This document shows, piece after piece, positions 42,848 to 54,811 of a stretch of DNA of 64,000 nt (positions are counted from its first letter, which is position 1; the number at the start of each line of letters is the position of its first letter). The DNA comes from Nocardia rhizosphaerihabitans (GTDB lineage: Bacteria > Actinomycetota > Actinomycetes > Mycobacteriales > Mycobacteriaceae), in assembly GCF_014646295.1 (NCBI RefSeq), contig NZ_BMNE01000006.1:124001-188000 (forward strand), in the 5' to 3' direction. The notes under the pieces are model-generated. The model saw only the letters and a list, made by a program, of their open reading frames with translations. It ran no database searches and was not told where the DNA came from. Position numbers and translations under genes: made by a program.

Positions 42848-44914
42848 ATGTCGTTATCGCAGGACCCCTTCGCTGGACCCGCCGAGGTCGGCGCGCCACC
42901 GGTGGAAGCGGGTCGGGCGGCGCCGACAGGGAACGCCATGTCCTTCCGGGTGCTGAGTGTCGTCGCGGGTGCGATGGCCGCCTTCGTAGCGGCCGTCGTG
43001 GTCGGGTTGTCTGCGGCGCAAGCCTTGAGTCTGCTGGGTATACCCGATCCGGGGCCGTTGACAACATATGGCTTGCCCGCGCTGCGTGCGGTGGCCGATC
43101 TGGCCGCCGCGGTGACCGTCGGCTCGCTGCTGTTCGCCGCGTTCCTGCTGCCCCCGCGCGACAGCGGACTGCTCGAGGCGGGCGGCTACCGCGCGGTGCG
43201 CCGGGCCTCGGGCGCCGCGCTGGTCTGGGCCGCGTGCGCGGCGCTGCTGGTACCGCTGACGGTGTCGGACACGACCGGTCAGCCGGCCGGTGACATCTGG
43301 CGGCCGGAGAAGCTGTGGCCGGTGATCGCGCAGGTCGAGGTGGCGGGCGCGTGGCGGACGACGACGCTGTTGGCGCTGATCGTCGCCATCGGCTGCCGGT
43401 TGGCGCTGCGCTGGGGCTGGACGCCGCTGCTGCTGGCCGGCTCGCTGATCACCATGATGCCGCTGGCGCTGACCGGGCATTCGTCCTCGGGTGGCGCCCA
43501 CGATGTGGCGACCAATTCGTTGATCCTGCACATGGTGTCGGCGTCGGTGTGGGTCGGTGGCCTGGTCGCGGTGCTGGCCTACGCCCTGCGTGGCGGTCCC
43601 GGTATCGATGTGGCAGCGCGGCGGTTCTCGCTCGCCGCGACCATTTCCTTCGTCGTCATCGGCCTCAGCGGCGTGATCAACGCCTGGGTGCGGCTGCCCG
43701 CGTCGGACCTGTTCAGCACCACCTACGGCAAGCTGGTGCTCGCCAAGGCGGCGGCGCTGCTTGTCCTCGGCGTCATCGGTTATCTGCAGCGGCGGGCCTC
43801 GCTGCCCGCCCTGGCCGCCGACCCGGGTGATCGCAGGGCGCTGATCCGGTTCGCCGGGGTGGAGATGCTGATCTTCGCGGCCACCATCGGCCTGGCCGTC
43901 GGCCTCGGCCGGACCCCGCCACCGCCACCCACCTCGATCCCGACGCCGGTCGAAGTGGAACTCGGCTACACCCTCGCCGGGCCGCCGACCGTGAGCAGGC
44001 TGCTGTTCGACTGGCGGTTCGACCTGATCTTCGGAACCCTGGCCATCGTGCTGGCCGCGCTCTACCTGCTCGGGGTCTACCGCCTGCGCAAGCGCGGCGA
44101 CGCCTGGCCGGTCGGGCGGACCATCGCCTGGTGCAGCGGCTGCCTGGTGCTGCTGCTGGCCACGTCCTCGGGCGTCGGCCGCTACGCGCCCGCGATGTTC
44201 AGCGTGCACATGGGCGCGCACATGGCGCTGTCGATGCTGGCGCCGATCCTGCTGGCACTCGGCGGTGCGGTGACACTCGCGCTGCGGGCGCTTCCGCCCG
44301 CCGGACGCGAGGGCGTGCCCGGTCCGCGCGAGTGGATCCTGGCCGCGGTGCACAACCCGGTCTCGCGGTTCCTGACCCAGCCGGTCGTCGCCTCGATCAT
44401 CTTCGTGGCCGGGTTCTACGCGCTGTACCTGGGCGGGATCTTCGACGCCTCGGTCGACTCGCACGCCGCCCACCTGATGATGAACGCGCACTTCCTGCTC
44501 AGCGGCTACTTGTTCTACTGGGTGGTGATCGGCATCGATCCCAAGCCCCGCGAGGTGGCGCCGCTGACCAAGCTGGGGATGGTGTTCGGCACGCTGCCGT
44601 TCCACGCCTTCTTCGGCATCGCGCTGATGAGCATGACCACGGTGCTCGGCGGCTGGTTCTACCGCACCCTCGGCCTCGGCTGGAACATCGACCTGCTGGC
44701 CGACCAGCGCAACGGCGGCAGCTTCGCCTGGGCCAGTGGCGAGGTGCCCCTGGTGGTGGTGATGCTGGCGCTGCTGATCCAGTGGTCGCGCAGCGATCAG
44801 CGGCTGGCCAAGCGCACCGACCGGGCCGCCGACCGCGACAACGACGCCGAGCTGACCGCCTACAACGCGATGTACGCCGAGCTGGCGCGACGCGACCGCG
44901 AGGTGCGCCGGTGA
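42848..44914 (+). CDS. Fusion of CopD-like copper domain and CtaG-like cytochrome oxidase assembly domain
   Basis: The 688-residue integral membrane protein has about 14 helices. The N-terminal half is CopD-like (GHSSSGGAHDVATNSLILHMVSASVWVGGL, with His ligands). The C-terminal half is the caa3-type CtaG domain (SVHMGAHMALSMLAPILLALGG, FYALYLGGIFDASVDSHAAHLMMNAHFLLSGYLFYW). Such fusions are common in actinobacteria and deliver copper to cytochrome c oxidase. The downstream threonine dehydratase gene overlaps by four bases (GTGA). Confidence 0.93.
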   Translation: MSLSQDPFAGPAEVGAPPVEAGRAAPTGNAMSFRVLSVVAGAMAAFVAAVVVGLSAAQALSLLGIPDPGPLTTYGLPALRAVADLAAAVTVGSLLFAAFLLPPRDSGLLEAGGYRAVRRASGAALVWAACAALLVPLTVSDTTGQPAGDIWRPEKLWPVIAQVEVAGAWRTTTLLALIVAIGCRLALRWGWTPLLLAGSLITMMPLALTGHSSSGGAHDVATNSLILHMVSASVWVGGLVAVLAYALRGGPGIDVAARRFSLAATISFVVIGLSGVINAWVRLPASDLFSTTYGKLVLAKAAALLVLGVIGYLQRRASLPALAADPGDRRALIRFAGVEMLIFAATIGLAVGLGRTPPPPPTSIPTPVEVELGYTLAGPPTVSRLLFDWRFDLIFGTLAIVLAALYLLGVYRLRKRGDAWPVGRTIAWCSGCLVLLLATSSGVGRYAPAMFSVHMGAHMALSMLAPILLALGGAVTLALRALPPAGREGVPGPREWILAAVHNPVSRFLTQPVVASIIFVAGFYALYLGGIFDASVDSHAAHLMMNAHFLLSGYLFYWVVIGIDPKPREVAPLTKLGMVFGTLPFHAFFGIALMSMTTVLGGWFYRTLGLGWNIDLLADQRNGGSFAWASGEVPLVVVMLALLIQWSRSDQRLAKRTDRAADRDNDAELTAYNAMYAELARRDREVRR

Positions 44915-45885
44915 GTGGATGCGGTGTGCCGATCAGCGAATCGACCGACCGCGCCGAACCGCCGCGCGTACTCCGCACGGATGTGCGGGCGGCGCGGCGC
45001 AGGCTGGTCGGCCGGGTGCGCAAGACGCCGGTCTTCCACACCAGCGTGGACGGGCCGGACGGGCCGGTGCCGGTCTCGCTGAAGCTCGAGTTCCTGCAGC
45101 ACGGCGGCACGTTCAAGGTGCGCGGCGCGCTCAACGCGCTGCTCGCCGCCGATGAGAGCGCCGACCATGTCGTCGTCGCCTCGGGCGGCAATGCCGGGAT
45201 CGCGGTCGCGCTGGCCGCGGCGCAGCTGGGCAAGACGTGCACGGTGGTGGTGCCGGAATCGGCGCCGCACACCAAGGTCGCGGCGATGTGGGCGCACGGT
45301 GCCGAGGTGCTCTGGCACGGCACGAGCTACGCGGAGGCCCAGCGCAAGGCCGTCGCCCTGGCGGCCGAACGCGGCGCCGAACATCTGCACGCCTACGACA
45401 TGCCCGCGGTGGTCGCCGGTGCCGGCGTCATCGGGCTCGAGCTGGAAGAACAGGTGCGGGGCAGGCCGCCGGTGCTGGCCGCGGTCGGCGGCGGCAGCCT
45501 GATCGCCGGCCTCGGCGCCGCACTGGGCAGGCGCAGGCACATCGTCGGCGTCGAAGCCGAGCACACCCCGGCGCTGTCGGCCGCGCTGGCGGCCGGTGCG
45601 CCGGTCGACGTCGACGCGCAGTCGGGCTCCGAACTGTTGTGCGCGACGCGGGTCGGTGACATCGCCTACGGGATCGCCCGCAGGCACCGGATGCCCGTGC
45701 TGTCGGTCGCCGACGACGCGATCGCCGCGGCCCGCGAATACCTGTGGCGCGAATTCCGCGTCGTCGTGGAGCTCGAAGGGGCCGCCGCCCTGGCCGCGGT
45801 GCAGAGCGGCGCGTACCGCCCGGAGTCGGGTGTGCGACCGATCGTCGTCCTGTGCGGGGCGAACACCGAGCTCCCCGTGCTCTGA
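44911..45885 (+). CDS. PLP-dependent threonine/serine dehydratase
   Basis: The 324-residue fold-type II PLP enzyme has the lysine in GGTFKVRGALNAL (residue 69), the SGGNAGIAVA phosphate/cofactor loop and a C-terminal GGGSLIAGLGAA glycine loop. It lacks a regulatory ACT domain, so it is probably a catabolic threonine/serine deaminase or a serine racemase relative. It starts at GTG, overlapping the stop of the copper-oxidase assembly gene by four bases. That operon link looks unrelated in function. Confidence 0.88.
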   Translation: MSGCGVPISESTDRAEPPRVLRTDVRAARRRLVGRVRKTPVFHTSVDGPDGPVPVSLKLEFLQHGGTFKVRGALNALLAADESADHVVVASGGNAGIAVALAAAQLGKTCTVVVPESAPHTKVAAMWAHGAEVLWHGTSYAEAQRKAVALAAERGAEHLHAYDMPAVVAGAGVIGLELEEQVRGRPPVLAAVGGGSLIAGLGAALGRRRHIVGVEAEHTPALSAALAAGAPVDVDAQSGSELLCATRVGDIAYGIARRHRMPVLSVADDAIAAAREYLWREFRVVVELEGAAALAAVQSGAYRPESGVRPIVVLCGANTELPVL

Positions 45886-46003
45886 CCCGGGCGATATCCA
45901 CAACCGTCGAAGTTGTCCCCAGCTACCGGTACGGCCTCCCGATCCGCACGGCGACGAGCCATCCTTGGATGGTCAGAGCAGCAACGACCGAGCGGGGGCG
46001 GCG

Positions 46004-46567
46004 ATGTACGAGGCACATGCGACGGTGATCGGCACGGTGGTCACCCATCCGGTACGGCGTGATCTCACCAACGGCGAGCAGGTGGTGACATTCCGGATGG
46101 CGAGCAATTCCCGCCGCTTCGACGCCGCGGCGGGGGAATGGGTGGACAACGGGACCCTCTACCTGACGGTGTCGTGCTGGCGCAGGCTGGTGACCGGGGT
46201 GGACCGGTCGCTGCACCGGGGCGATCCCGTGATCGCCTACGGTCAGCTGCGCTCACACGAGTACCGTGGCAAGGACGGGACCGAACGCCGCGATCTGGAG
46301 ATGCGCGCGGTGGCCGTGGGTCCTGATCTCGGGCGGTGCAGCGCGTCGATCGTTCGCCGCTCTGATGCCGCCCGCTCGGCGCCGCACGCGGTGCGGAATA
46401 TTTCGGACCGCCGTGGCGCTGTACTCCCGGTCCCGTCCGAGGACGTGGCCGAGTATGCGCCGACCGCACCCACTGCCGTAGCCTCTACGACCGCGGCGGA
46501 TTCCCTCCCGGCGCGATCGCCGGTTGCGGTGCCGATCTCAGGCATGCCCGAGCAGGTCGACGCCTGA
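46004..46567 (+). CDS. ssb: Single-stranded DNA-binding protein paralogue
   Basis: The 187-residue protein has an OB-fold of SSB type in its first 110 residues (ATVIGTVVTHPVRRDL, YLTVSCWRRL, GDPVIAYGQLRSHEYRGKDG). The C-terminus is disordered and Ala/Pro-rich and ends in SGMPEQVDA. It lacks the acidic DDDIPF-type tip used by housekeeping SSB to recruit repair proteins. It matches the position of mycobacterial SsbB (Rv2478c), just before ettA, as I remember it. A recombination or repair role in ssDNA protection is likely. Confidence 0.9.
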   Translation: MYEAHATVIGTVVTHPVRRDLTNGEQVVTFRMASNSRRFDAAAGEWVDNGTLYLTVSCWRRLVTGVDRSLHRGDPVIAYGQLRSHEYRGKDGTERRDLEMRAVAVGPDLGRCSASIVRRSDAARSAPHAVRNISDRRGAVLPVPSEDVAEYAPTAPTAVASTTAADSLPARSPVAVPISGMPEQVDA

Positions 46568-46637
46568 GGGTCGCTCCGCGGCACCCCGGCCCGCTCCGCA
46601 TCTCACCCCCGTTACCCGCACCGATAGGCTTCCGTAT

Positions 46638-48314
<1,677 letters not shown>

Positions 48315-48329
48315 TTCACAGCGTGCACA

Positions 48330-48376
48330 ACGGCCCGGCGGGGTCGATCGGTGAACGATCGATCCTGCCGGGCCGT
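48330..48376 (+). terminator. Terminator-like hairpin after ettA
   Basis: Interrupted stem (outer ACGGCCCGGC/GCCGGGCCGT, inner TCGATCG/CGATCGA) over 48330-48376, with no T-run. Confidence 0.55.
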
Positions 48377-48543
48377 CGTCGTCGGTGCGCGAAAATACCG
48401 GTAGCTGGGTCGTATCCGGCGTTCACCGAAGGTTGGCCAAGTTACCGGCGCGGCAAGGCGAAAAACCTTCCGCGTGTCCAGCTACCCGCGGCTAGTCTCG
48501 AATTTGCGTCACCTGAATTGCGGAATCGAAGCGAACCGAATCC

Positions 48544-51500
48544 ATGGGAGTGGGCGAAACGATGACGGTCTCGTCGGAAATGTCGAGCGCGGCGTGGGCC
48601 GCTGGACTGCCGCAAAGCTTGCGCGGTGAGCTCGCGACACTCGAGGGAGCGTATTTCCGACACGTCGACGCCGGTGACGCCGACTTCCCTGTCACCGGCA
48701 TCAACCAGATCTTCCGGCGACATATGGAGCTGGCCGCCGAACGCCCCGCCGACACGGCGCTCGTGCGGGTCTACCATCCCGACGACGGGGCGAGCATGGG
48801 CGCGGCGGTGCAGGTGGTCACCGACGACATGCCGCTGCTGGTCAAGTCGATCACCGCGGCGCTGGCCCGGATGCAGGTCAGCGTCACCGAGGTCATCCAC
48901 CCGATCTTCGAGGTCACCCGCGACGAGCACGGCGTGCTGGTCACCGCGGCACCGCACGAGGTCGACGGCAACGGCGCGACCGGCAAGCCGGAGTCGTGGA
49001 TGCATCTGCAGCTGCATCCGTCGACCAGCCGGGCTCAGCTCGACCACATCGAGCGCATCCTGCCCGAGGTGATCGCCGACGTCCGCCAGGTTATCGACGA
49101 CACCGAGGCGATGACCCAGGTGCAGAGCACGCTGGCCGACCAGCTCGACCGCACCGCGGCCGGCGGCTCGGCTCCGTTCCCCGCCGAAGACCTGGCCGAG
49201 TGCGCGCAGTTGCTGCGCTGGCTGGCCCACGGCAACTTCACGCTGCTCGGGTACGCGCGCTACCACAGTCGGACCGACCACGGCCACACCGTGCCGACGC
49301 CGGTGCCCGGCGTGAGTCTCGGGGTGCTGCGCGCCGATATCGGCACCGATTTCCAGGTGCCGATCAACGGCGGCGACCACCCGTTGCTGATGCTCACCCA
49401 GGGCCTGGTCCGAGCGACCGTGCACCGCTCGGTGTATCCGTACTTCGTCGGTGTCGCCGACGTGGACGACGACGGCACCGTGGCGGGCGTGCACCTGTTC
49501 ATCGGCGTGTTCACCGTCAGCGCCCAGCACGAGAACGTGCTCGACATCCCGGTCATCAACACCCGGGTGCGCACCGCGATCGAGGCGGCGGGATTCGACA
49601 AGGACTCCTTCTCCGGGCAGGCGATGCTCGAGGTGATCGAGTCGTTCCCGCGCACCGAGCTGTTCTCCGCCGACACCGAGGCGATGCGCCGCACCGCCGT
49701 CGCCGTGCTCGGCGTCGGCCTGCGCAGGCAGGTGCGGTTGTTCCTGCGCAGCGACAACTACGGCCGTTTCGTCGCCTGCATGGTGTACCTGCCGCGCGAT
49801 CGCTACACCACGGCGGTTCGCCTGCAGATGCAGGAGATCCTGGTGCGCGAGCTCGGCGGCGCCGATATCGACTACTCGGCGCGAGTGAGCGAAAGCGAGC
49901 TCGCCAGTGTGTATTTCACGGTGATGTTGCCTGGCGATGCGACCGCGGCGCCCGACACCTCCGAGGAAAACCGGCTGCGCCTGCAGGGCCTGCTGAACGC
50001 GGCCAGCCACACCTGGGACGACCGGATCGACGACGAGGTCGCCACCTCCACCGTGCTGGATCCCGCGGTGGTGAAACAGTATTCGGACGCGTTCCCGGAA
50101 AGCTACAAGGAGGACTTCGGTCCCGCCCGCGCGCTGGCCGACATCGGCAGGCTGGAACGGCTCACCGAGGGCGGCATCGGCCAGCATCTGTACCGCAGGC
50201 CGGAGGCCTCGCCGGGCTCGTGGCGGTTCAGCCTCTACATCGCCGGGGCCGCCGTCTCGCTGAGCCAGGTGCTGCCGGTGCTGCAGAGCCTGGGCGTCGA
50301 GGTGGTCGACGAGCGGCCCTACCAGCTGGAGATGGACGGCGGCGTCGAGCGCTGGATCTACGATTTCGGCCTGCAGGCCAGGCCCGAGCTGCTGCGCAAC
50401 GCGCTCGGCGGCGATCTCGACGCCGAACTGCTCGAGCAGGCGAGCCACGAGCTGCATTCCCGGTTCACCGATGCGTTCGAGGCGGTCTGGTACGACCGGG
50501 CCGAGGCCGACGGACTCAACGAGCTCGTGCTGCGGGCCGGTCTGCCGTGGCGTTCGGTGGCGATCCTGCGCGCGTACGCGAAGTACCTGCAGCAGGCCGG
50601 TTTCCCGTACAGCCAGGTCAATATCGCGCGGGTGCTGCTGGCCCATCCCGAGGTCTCGCGCGCGTTCGTCGACCTGTTCGCGGCACGCTTCGATCCGGCC
50701 ACCGTCTCGGCCGAGGCCGCCGCCGAGATCGAGACGAAGGTGCGGGCCGGGATCGACGAAGTGGTCAGCATGGACGCCGACCGCATCCTGCGTGCCATCC
50801 TCGGTCTGATCAAGGCGACCCTGCGCACCAACTACTACGTCGTCGACGCCGAGAGCAGCCCGCGCGAGTACCTCTCGTTCAAAGTGGAACCGGGCGAGAT
50901 CGCCGAATTGCCCAAGCCGCGACCGCAATTCGAGATCTTCGTCTACTCGCCGCGCGTCGAGGGCGTGCACCTGCGCTTCGGTTCGGTGGCTCGCGGTGGC
51001 CTGCGCTGGTCGGACCGGCTCGAAGATTTCCGCACCGAGATCCTGGGCCTGGTGAAGGCGCAGGCGGTGAAGAACGCGGTGATCGTTCCGGTCGGCGCGA
51101 AGGGTGGCTTCGTGGTGAAGCGCCCGCCCGCCGCCACCGGCGACCCGGCCGCCGACCGGCAGGCGAGTGTCGCCGAGGGCATCGCCTGCTACCGCACCTT
51201 CATCTCCGGGCTGCTCGACGTCACCGACAATGTCGACCTGGCCACGGGCGCGGTGCTCCCGCCCGCCCGGGTGGTCCGCCGCGACGGCGACGACACCTAC
51301 CTGGTGGTCGCCGCCGACAAGGGCACCGCCAGCTTCTCCGACATCGCCAACGACGTGGCCACCAGCTACGGCTTCTGGCTCGGCGACGCGTTCGCCTCCG
51401 GCGGTTCGGCCGGTTACGACCACAAGGCGATGGGCATCACCGCCAAGGGTGCCTGGGAGGCGGTCAAGCGCCACTTCCGCGAGATGGGCATCGACACCCA

Positions 51501-53436
51501 GAGCCAGGACTTCACGGTCGTCGGCGTCGGCGACATGAGCGGTGATGTCTTCGGCAACGGCATGCTGCTCTCGCGCCACATCCGGCTGGTCGCCGCGTTC
51601 GACCACCGGCACATCTTCCTCGACCCGAATCCCGACGCCACCACCTCCTACGCCGAGCGCGAGCGGCTGTTCAAGCTGCCGCGTTCCTCGTGGGCCGACT
51701 ACGACCGCAGCCTGATCAGCGAGGGCGGTGGGGTGTTCGAGCGCACCGTGAAATCGGTGCCGATCTCGCCGCAGGCCAGGGCCGCGCTCGGCCTGCCGGA
51801 CGCGGTGCAGGCACTCTCGCCGCCGGAACTGGTGCGCGCGATCCTGCTCGCGCCGGTGCAGTTGCTGTGGAACGGTGGGATCGGCACCTACGTCAAGGCC
51901 AGCACCGAATCCAATGCGGAGGTGGGCGACAAGTCCAACGACGCGGTGCGCGTCGACGGTAATCAGTTGCGGGTCAAGGTGATCGGCGAGGGCGGCAACC
52001 TCGGCGCCACCGCCCTGGGCCGGATCGAATTCTGCCGCTCGGGCGGCAAGATGAACACCGACGCGCTGGACAACTCGGCGGGTGTCGACTGCTCCGACCA
52101 CGAGGTCAACATCAAGGTGCTGCTCGACGGCGTGGTGAGCGCGGGCGCGCTCGCACCCGCCGACCGCAACCCGCTGCTGGCCTCGATGACCGACGAGGTC
52201 GCGCGGATGGTGTTGCAGGACAACGTCGATCAGAACGTGCTGATCGGCATCGCGCGCACCGACGCGCCGCAGATGGTCAGCGTGCACGGCCGGGTCATCG
52301 ACGATCTCGAACAGCGCCGCGGCCTGGACCGGGAACTCGAGGCGCTGCCGTCGGAGGTCGAGCTGAAGCGGCGCGGCGAGGAGGGCCGCGGACTCACCTC
52401 GCCCGAACTGGCGAACCTGCTCGCGCATGTGAAGCTCGGGCTCAAGGCCGATCTGCTCGAGACCGATCTGCCCGACAGCGTGTACTTCGCGCGACGGCTG
52501 CCGATGTACTTCCCGACGCCGCTACGCGAGCGGTTCGGCGCCGAGATCAAGAAGCACCGGCTGCGCCGCGAGATCGTCACGACGATGATCGTCAACGAGG
52601 TCGTCGACTATGCCGGCATCACCTACGCCCACCGGCTCAACGAGGAGGTCGGGGCCAGCACCTCCGACACCGTCCGCGCGTTCGCCGCGGCCTCGGAGAT
52701 CTTCGAGCTGCGCGATGTGTGGGCGCGTGTCCGCAGCGCCGACGCCCCCGCGGGCGTGTGTGACCTGCTGGAACTGGAATCCAAGCGGACGCTCGACCGG
52801 GCCTCGCGCTGGCTGCTGAGCAACCGGCCGCAGCCGATCGCGGTCGGCGCGGAGATCAACCGGTACCACCGCCGGGTGCAGGAGCTGGCGCCGCAGGTGC
52901 CCGGCTGGCTGCGCGGACACCACATCACCACGCTCACCCAGGGCGCGGCCGAGTTGATCGCCCGTGGCGCGCCGACCGAGCTGGCGACCGAGGTGTTCGG
53001 CCTGCTCAGCCTGTTCCCACTGCTGGACGTGGTCGATATCGCCGATATCGCCGACCGCGACGGGTCCGAGGTGGGCGCGCTGTACTACGCGCTCAACGAG
53101 CACCTCAAGATCGACTGGCTGCTCGAGGCGGTCAGCCACCTCGAACGCGGTGATCGCTGGCACGCGCTGGCCCGGCTCGCCCTGCGCGACGACATGTACG
53201 GTTCGCTGCGCTCGCTCACCCTCGATGTGCTGTCCGCGGGTGACCCGGAGGAGACGGCCGACGAGAAAATTGCATACTGGGAGTCGAAGAACCAGTCCCG
53301 GCTCGGCCGTGCGCGCGCGGCGCTGTCGGAACTGTTCGAGTCCGGGACCCACGACCTCGCCACACTGTCGGTCGCCGCGCGACAGGTGCGGAGCATGGTG
53401 AGCGGGGTGGGCGCCCAATCGGAGGTACCACGGTGA
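48544..53436 (+). CDS. gdh: NAD-specific glutamate dehydrogenase (large L-GDH type)
   Basis: This very large catabolic enzyme deaminates glutamate to 2-oxoglutarate. It has 1630 residues, the usual size of the 180-kDa class. The N-terminal third holds regulatory ACT-like segments. The catalytic core lies at about 720-1230, with RFGSVARGGLRWSDR, then VVGVGDMSGDVFGNGML as the NAD-binding loop and IGEGGNLGATALGRIEF. It starts at ATG 48544 or at the ATG 18 bases later. In mycobacteria this enzyme is held inactive by unphosphorylated GarA. The thioesterase start overlaps its stop (GTGA). Confidence 0.96.
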   Translation: MGVGETMTVSSEMSSAAWAAGLPQSLRGELATLEGAYFRHVDAGDADFPVTGINQIFRRHMELAAERPADTALVRVYHPDDGASMGAAVQVVTDDMPLLVKSITAALARMQVSVTEVIHPIFEVTRDEHGVLVTAAPHEVDGNGATGKPESWMHLQLHPSTSRAQLDHIERILPEVIADVRQVIDDTEAMTQVQSTLADQLDRTAAGGSAPFPAEDLAECAQLLRWLAHGNFTLLGYARYHSRTDHGHTVPTPVPGVSLGVLRADIGTDFQVPINGGDHPLLMLTQGLVRATVHRSVYPYFVGVADVDDDGTVAGVHLFIGVFTVSAQHENVLDIPVINTRVRTAIEAAGFDKDSFSGQAMLEVIESFPRTELFSADTEAMRRTAVAVLGVGLRRQVRLFLRSDNYGRFVACMVYLPRDRYTTAVRLQMQEILVRELGGADIDYSARVSESELASVYFTVMLPGDATAAPDTSEENRLRLQGLLNAASHTWDDRIDDEVATSTVLDPAVVKQYSDAFPESYKEDFGPARALADIGRLERLTEGGIGQHLYRRPEASPGSWRFSLYIAGAAVSLSQVLPVLQSLGVEVVDERPYQLEMDGGVERWIYDFGLQARPELLRNALGGDLDAELLEQASHELHSRFTDAFEAVWYDRAEADGLNELVLRAGLPWRSVAILRAYAKYLQQAGFPYSQVNIARVLLAHPEVSRAFVDLFAARFDPATVSAEAAAEIETKVRAGIDEVVSMDADRILRAILGLIKATLRTNYYVVDAESSPREYLSFKVEPGEIAELPKPRPQFEIFVYSPRVEGVHLRFGSVARGGLRWSDRLEDFRTEILGLVKAQAVKNAVIVPVGAKGGFVVKRPPAATGDPAADRQASVAEGIACYRTFISGLLDVTDNVDLATGAVLPPARVVRRDGDDTYLVVAADKGTASFSDIANDVATSYGFWLGDAFASGGSAGYDHKAMGITAKGAWEAVKRHFREMGIDTQSQDFTVVGVGDMSGDVFGNGMLLSRHIRLVAAFDHRHIFLDPNPDATTSYAERERLFKLPRSSWADYDRSLISEGGGVFERTVKSVPISPQARAALGLPDAVQALSPPELVRAILLAPVQLLWNGGIGTYVKASTESNAEVGDKSNDAVRVDGNQLRVKVIGEGGNLGATALGRIEFCRSGGKMNTDALDNSAGVDCSDHEVNIKVLLDGVVSAGALAPADRNPLLASMTDEVARMVLQDNVDQNVLIGIARTDAPQMVSVHGRVIDDLEQRRGLDRELEALPSEVELKRRGEEGRGLTSPELANLLAHVKLGLKADLLETDLPDSVYFARRLPMYFPTPLRERFGAEIKKHRLRREIVTTMIVNEVVDYAGITYAHRLNEEVGASTSDTVRAFAAASEIFELRDVWARVRSADAPAGVCDLLELESKRTLDRASRWLLSNRPQPIAVGAEINRYHRRVQELAPQVPGWLRGHHITTLTQGAAELIARGAPTELATEVFGLLSLFPLLDVVDIADIADRDGSEVGALYYALNEHLKIDWLLEAVSHLERGDRWHALARLALRDDMYGSLRSLTLDVLSAGDPEETADEKIAYWESKNQSRLGRARAALSELFESGTHDLATLSVAARQVRSMVSGVGAQSEVPR

Positions 53437-53903
53437 CGAACTCGCCGAACGGAAACGCGGCCGCGCCTGCGGCGGACCTGGTTCTGCCGCAGCGTTTTCA
53501 CGCCAAGGTCGAGATCCGCTGGTCGGATATGGACGTGTTCCAGCACGTCAACCACGCGCGGATGGTGACCCTGCTGGAAGAGGCCAGGATTCCGTGGCTG
53601 TTCGACGACGACAAGCCGACGGCATCGATGGGCAGGCAGGGCTGCGTGCTGGTCGACCTGCACGTGAAGTACCGGGGCCAGCTGCGCCACGAGGACACCC
53701 CGCTCGACATCGCCATGTGGATCAAGCAGTTGCGGGCGGTCGATTTCACGATCGGCTACGAGGTGCGTGCCAGCGGCGCGGCGCCGGATTCGCCGCCCGC
53801 GGTCACCGCGACCACCCAGCTCGCCGCGTTCGACATCGAGACCCAGCGTTTGCGCAGGCTCAGCGACACCGAACGCGACTACCTCGCACTGTGGCGGGCC
53901 TGA
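53433..53903 (+). CDS. Hotdog-fold acyl-CoA thioesterase
   Basis: The 156-residue 4-hydroxybenzoyl-CoA-type thioesterase has RWSDMDVFQHVNHARMVTLLEEAR with the catalytic Asp and a conserved HVNHxR segment. It starts at GTG with a four-base overlap on the gdh stop, so it is coupled to that gene. Acyl substrate is unknown. The mycobacterial neighbour I recall in this place is Rv2475c. Confidence 0.9.
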   Translation: MTNSPNGNAAAPAADLVLPQRFHAKVEIRWSDMDVFQHVNHARMVTLLEEARIPWLFDDDKPTASMGRQGCVLVDLHVKYRGQLRHEDTPLDIAMWIKQLRAVDFTIGYEVRASGAAPDSPPAVTATTQLAAFDIETQRLRRLSDTERDYLALWRA

Positions 53904-53908
53904 CGTCC

Positions 53909-54580
53909 GTGAGTTCCGAGCAGCGGGTGCTGCACGCACCCGACCCGGCCGAACGTGAGAACCTGGCCACCTTCCTCACCCGCGCGATCCGGCTCGACCC
54001 CGCCGCGGTCGTGCGGCTGCGGCGGCGCGGCTCCAGCCTCGTCTCCGCCTGGGTCGCAACAGGTTTCGAAACCCTCGCGGTACGCACGGTGACCGCCGAG
54101 CTCGGCGTCGACGATGTCACCGTCGGCGCCGACATGGTGCTGGACGGCCTGCGCACCGGTCATCCGATCGACCTCGGCTACTCGATGGACTCGGCCTGGC
54201 GCGGCGCGCTTCCGCCCGCCGAAGGCTTCACCCACGTCGACGACGTGCCTGCCCGCGCCCTGGTCGAACTGGCCGAGCGCGGCGCCGAGGTGGCCCGCGA
54301 ACACGGTGGCGCCCACGGCCCGCCGGCATCGCTGCTGGACCAGTCGGTGCTCACGGTCACGGGCGAGGGAGACCTCGCGGTCGAAGTCCCGATGCGCGTG
54401 GTCTTCGCGCTGACCGCCATGGACTTCATCCCGCACGCGGGAGAGAAGACCGAGTCGCGCCGCATCCAGCCCACGGAGCTGGTCCGCGTCCGAGTCACCC
54501 GCACCTGGCTGCGCCTCGATGCCCGCTACGGTTCTGTCGCCCGCCGTCTGGGGGGCGGAATCCCGCTGTCGCCCAGCTGA
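53909..54580 (+). CDS. Conserved actinobacterial protein linked to gdh-thioesterase
   Basis: The 223-residue soluble protein begins at GTG 53909 (an earlier GTG at 53891 would add six residues). It is Ala/Arg/Glu-rich with no signal peptide. Blocks such as LRRRGSSLVSAWVATGFETLAVRTV, MDSAWRGALPPAEGF and LDARYGSVARRLGGGIPLSPS have no recognisable motif. It lies right after the thioesterase, as does Rv2474c in my memory of mycobacteria. No function is assigned. Confidence 0.8.
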   Translation: MSSEQRVLHAPDPAERENLATFLTRAIRLDPAAVVRLRRRGSSLVSAWVATGFETLAVRTVTAELGVDDVTVGADMVLDGLRTGHPIDLGYSMDSAWRGALPPAEGFTHVDDVPARALVELAERGAEVAREHGGAHGPPASLLDQSVLTVTGEGDLAVEVPMRVVFALTAMDFIPHAGEKTESRRIQPTELVRVRVTRTWLRLDARYGSVARRLGGGIPLSPS

Positions 54581-54811
54581 AATCGCGTCACGGCCGCCAT
54601 CGAACGCTGACGGGTGGCCGTGAGTGCTGGCGCGGCCTCGGTGCGCGTCCGGTCGGACGCTGACGGCAGATGAGATCGGCGGGCATCGTGTCGCAGCCGT
54701 GATCAGGTAGAGCTGAACGTGTCGGCAGGGATCTGCGCGCGCCGACCTGTCGCAGCAGCGCTGTTGTCACCTGAGCCGAGGTTCGGCCAGTGCCGTATGC
54801 GTGGCAGGGGG

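Noticed and set aside
48442..52428. About 1330-codon minus-strand frame opposite gdh
   Set aside because: It mirrors the plus-strand gdh codon pattern and has no recognisable domain; gdh itself is fully convincing.
54581..54811. Possible small gene between Rv2474c-like gene and azlD
   Set aside because: Frames are short, lack a ribosome binding site and read as Arg-rich shadows; no gene is called.
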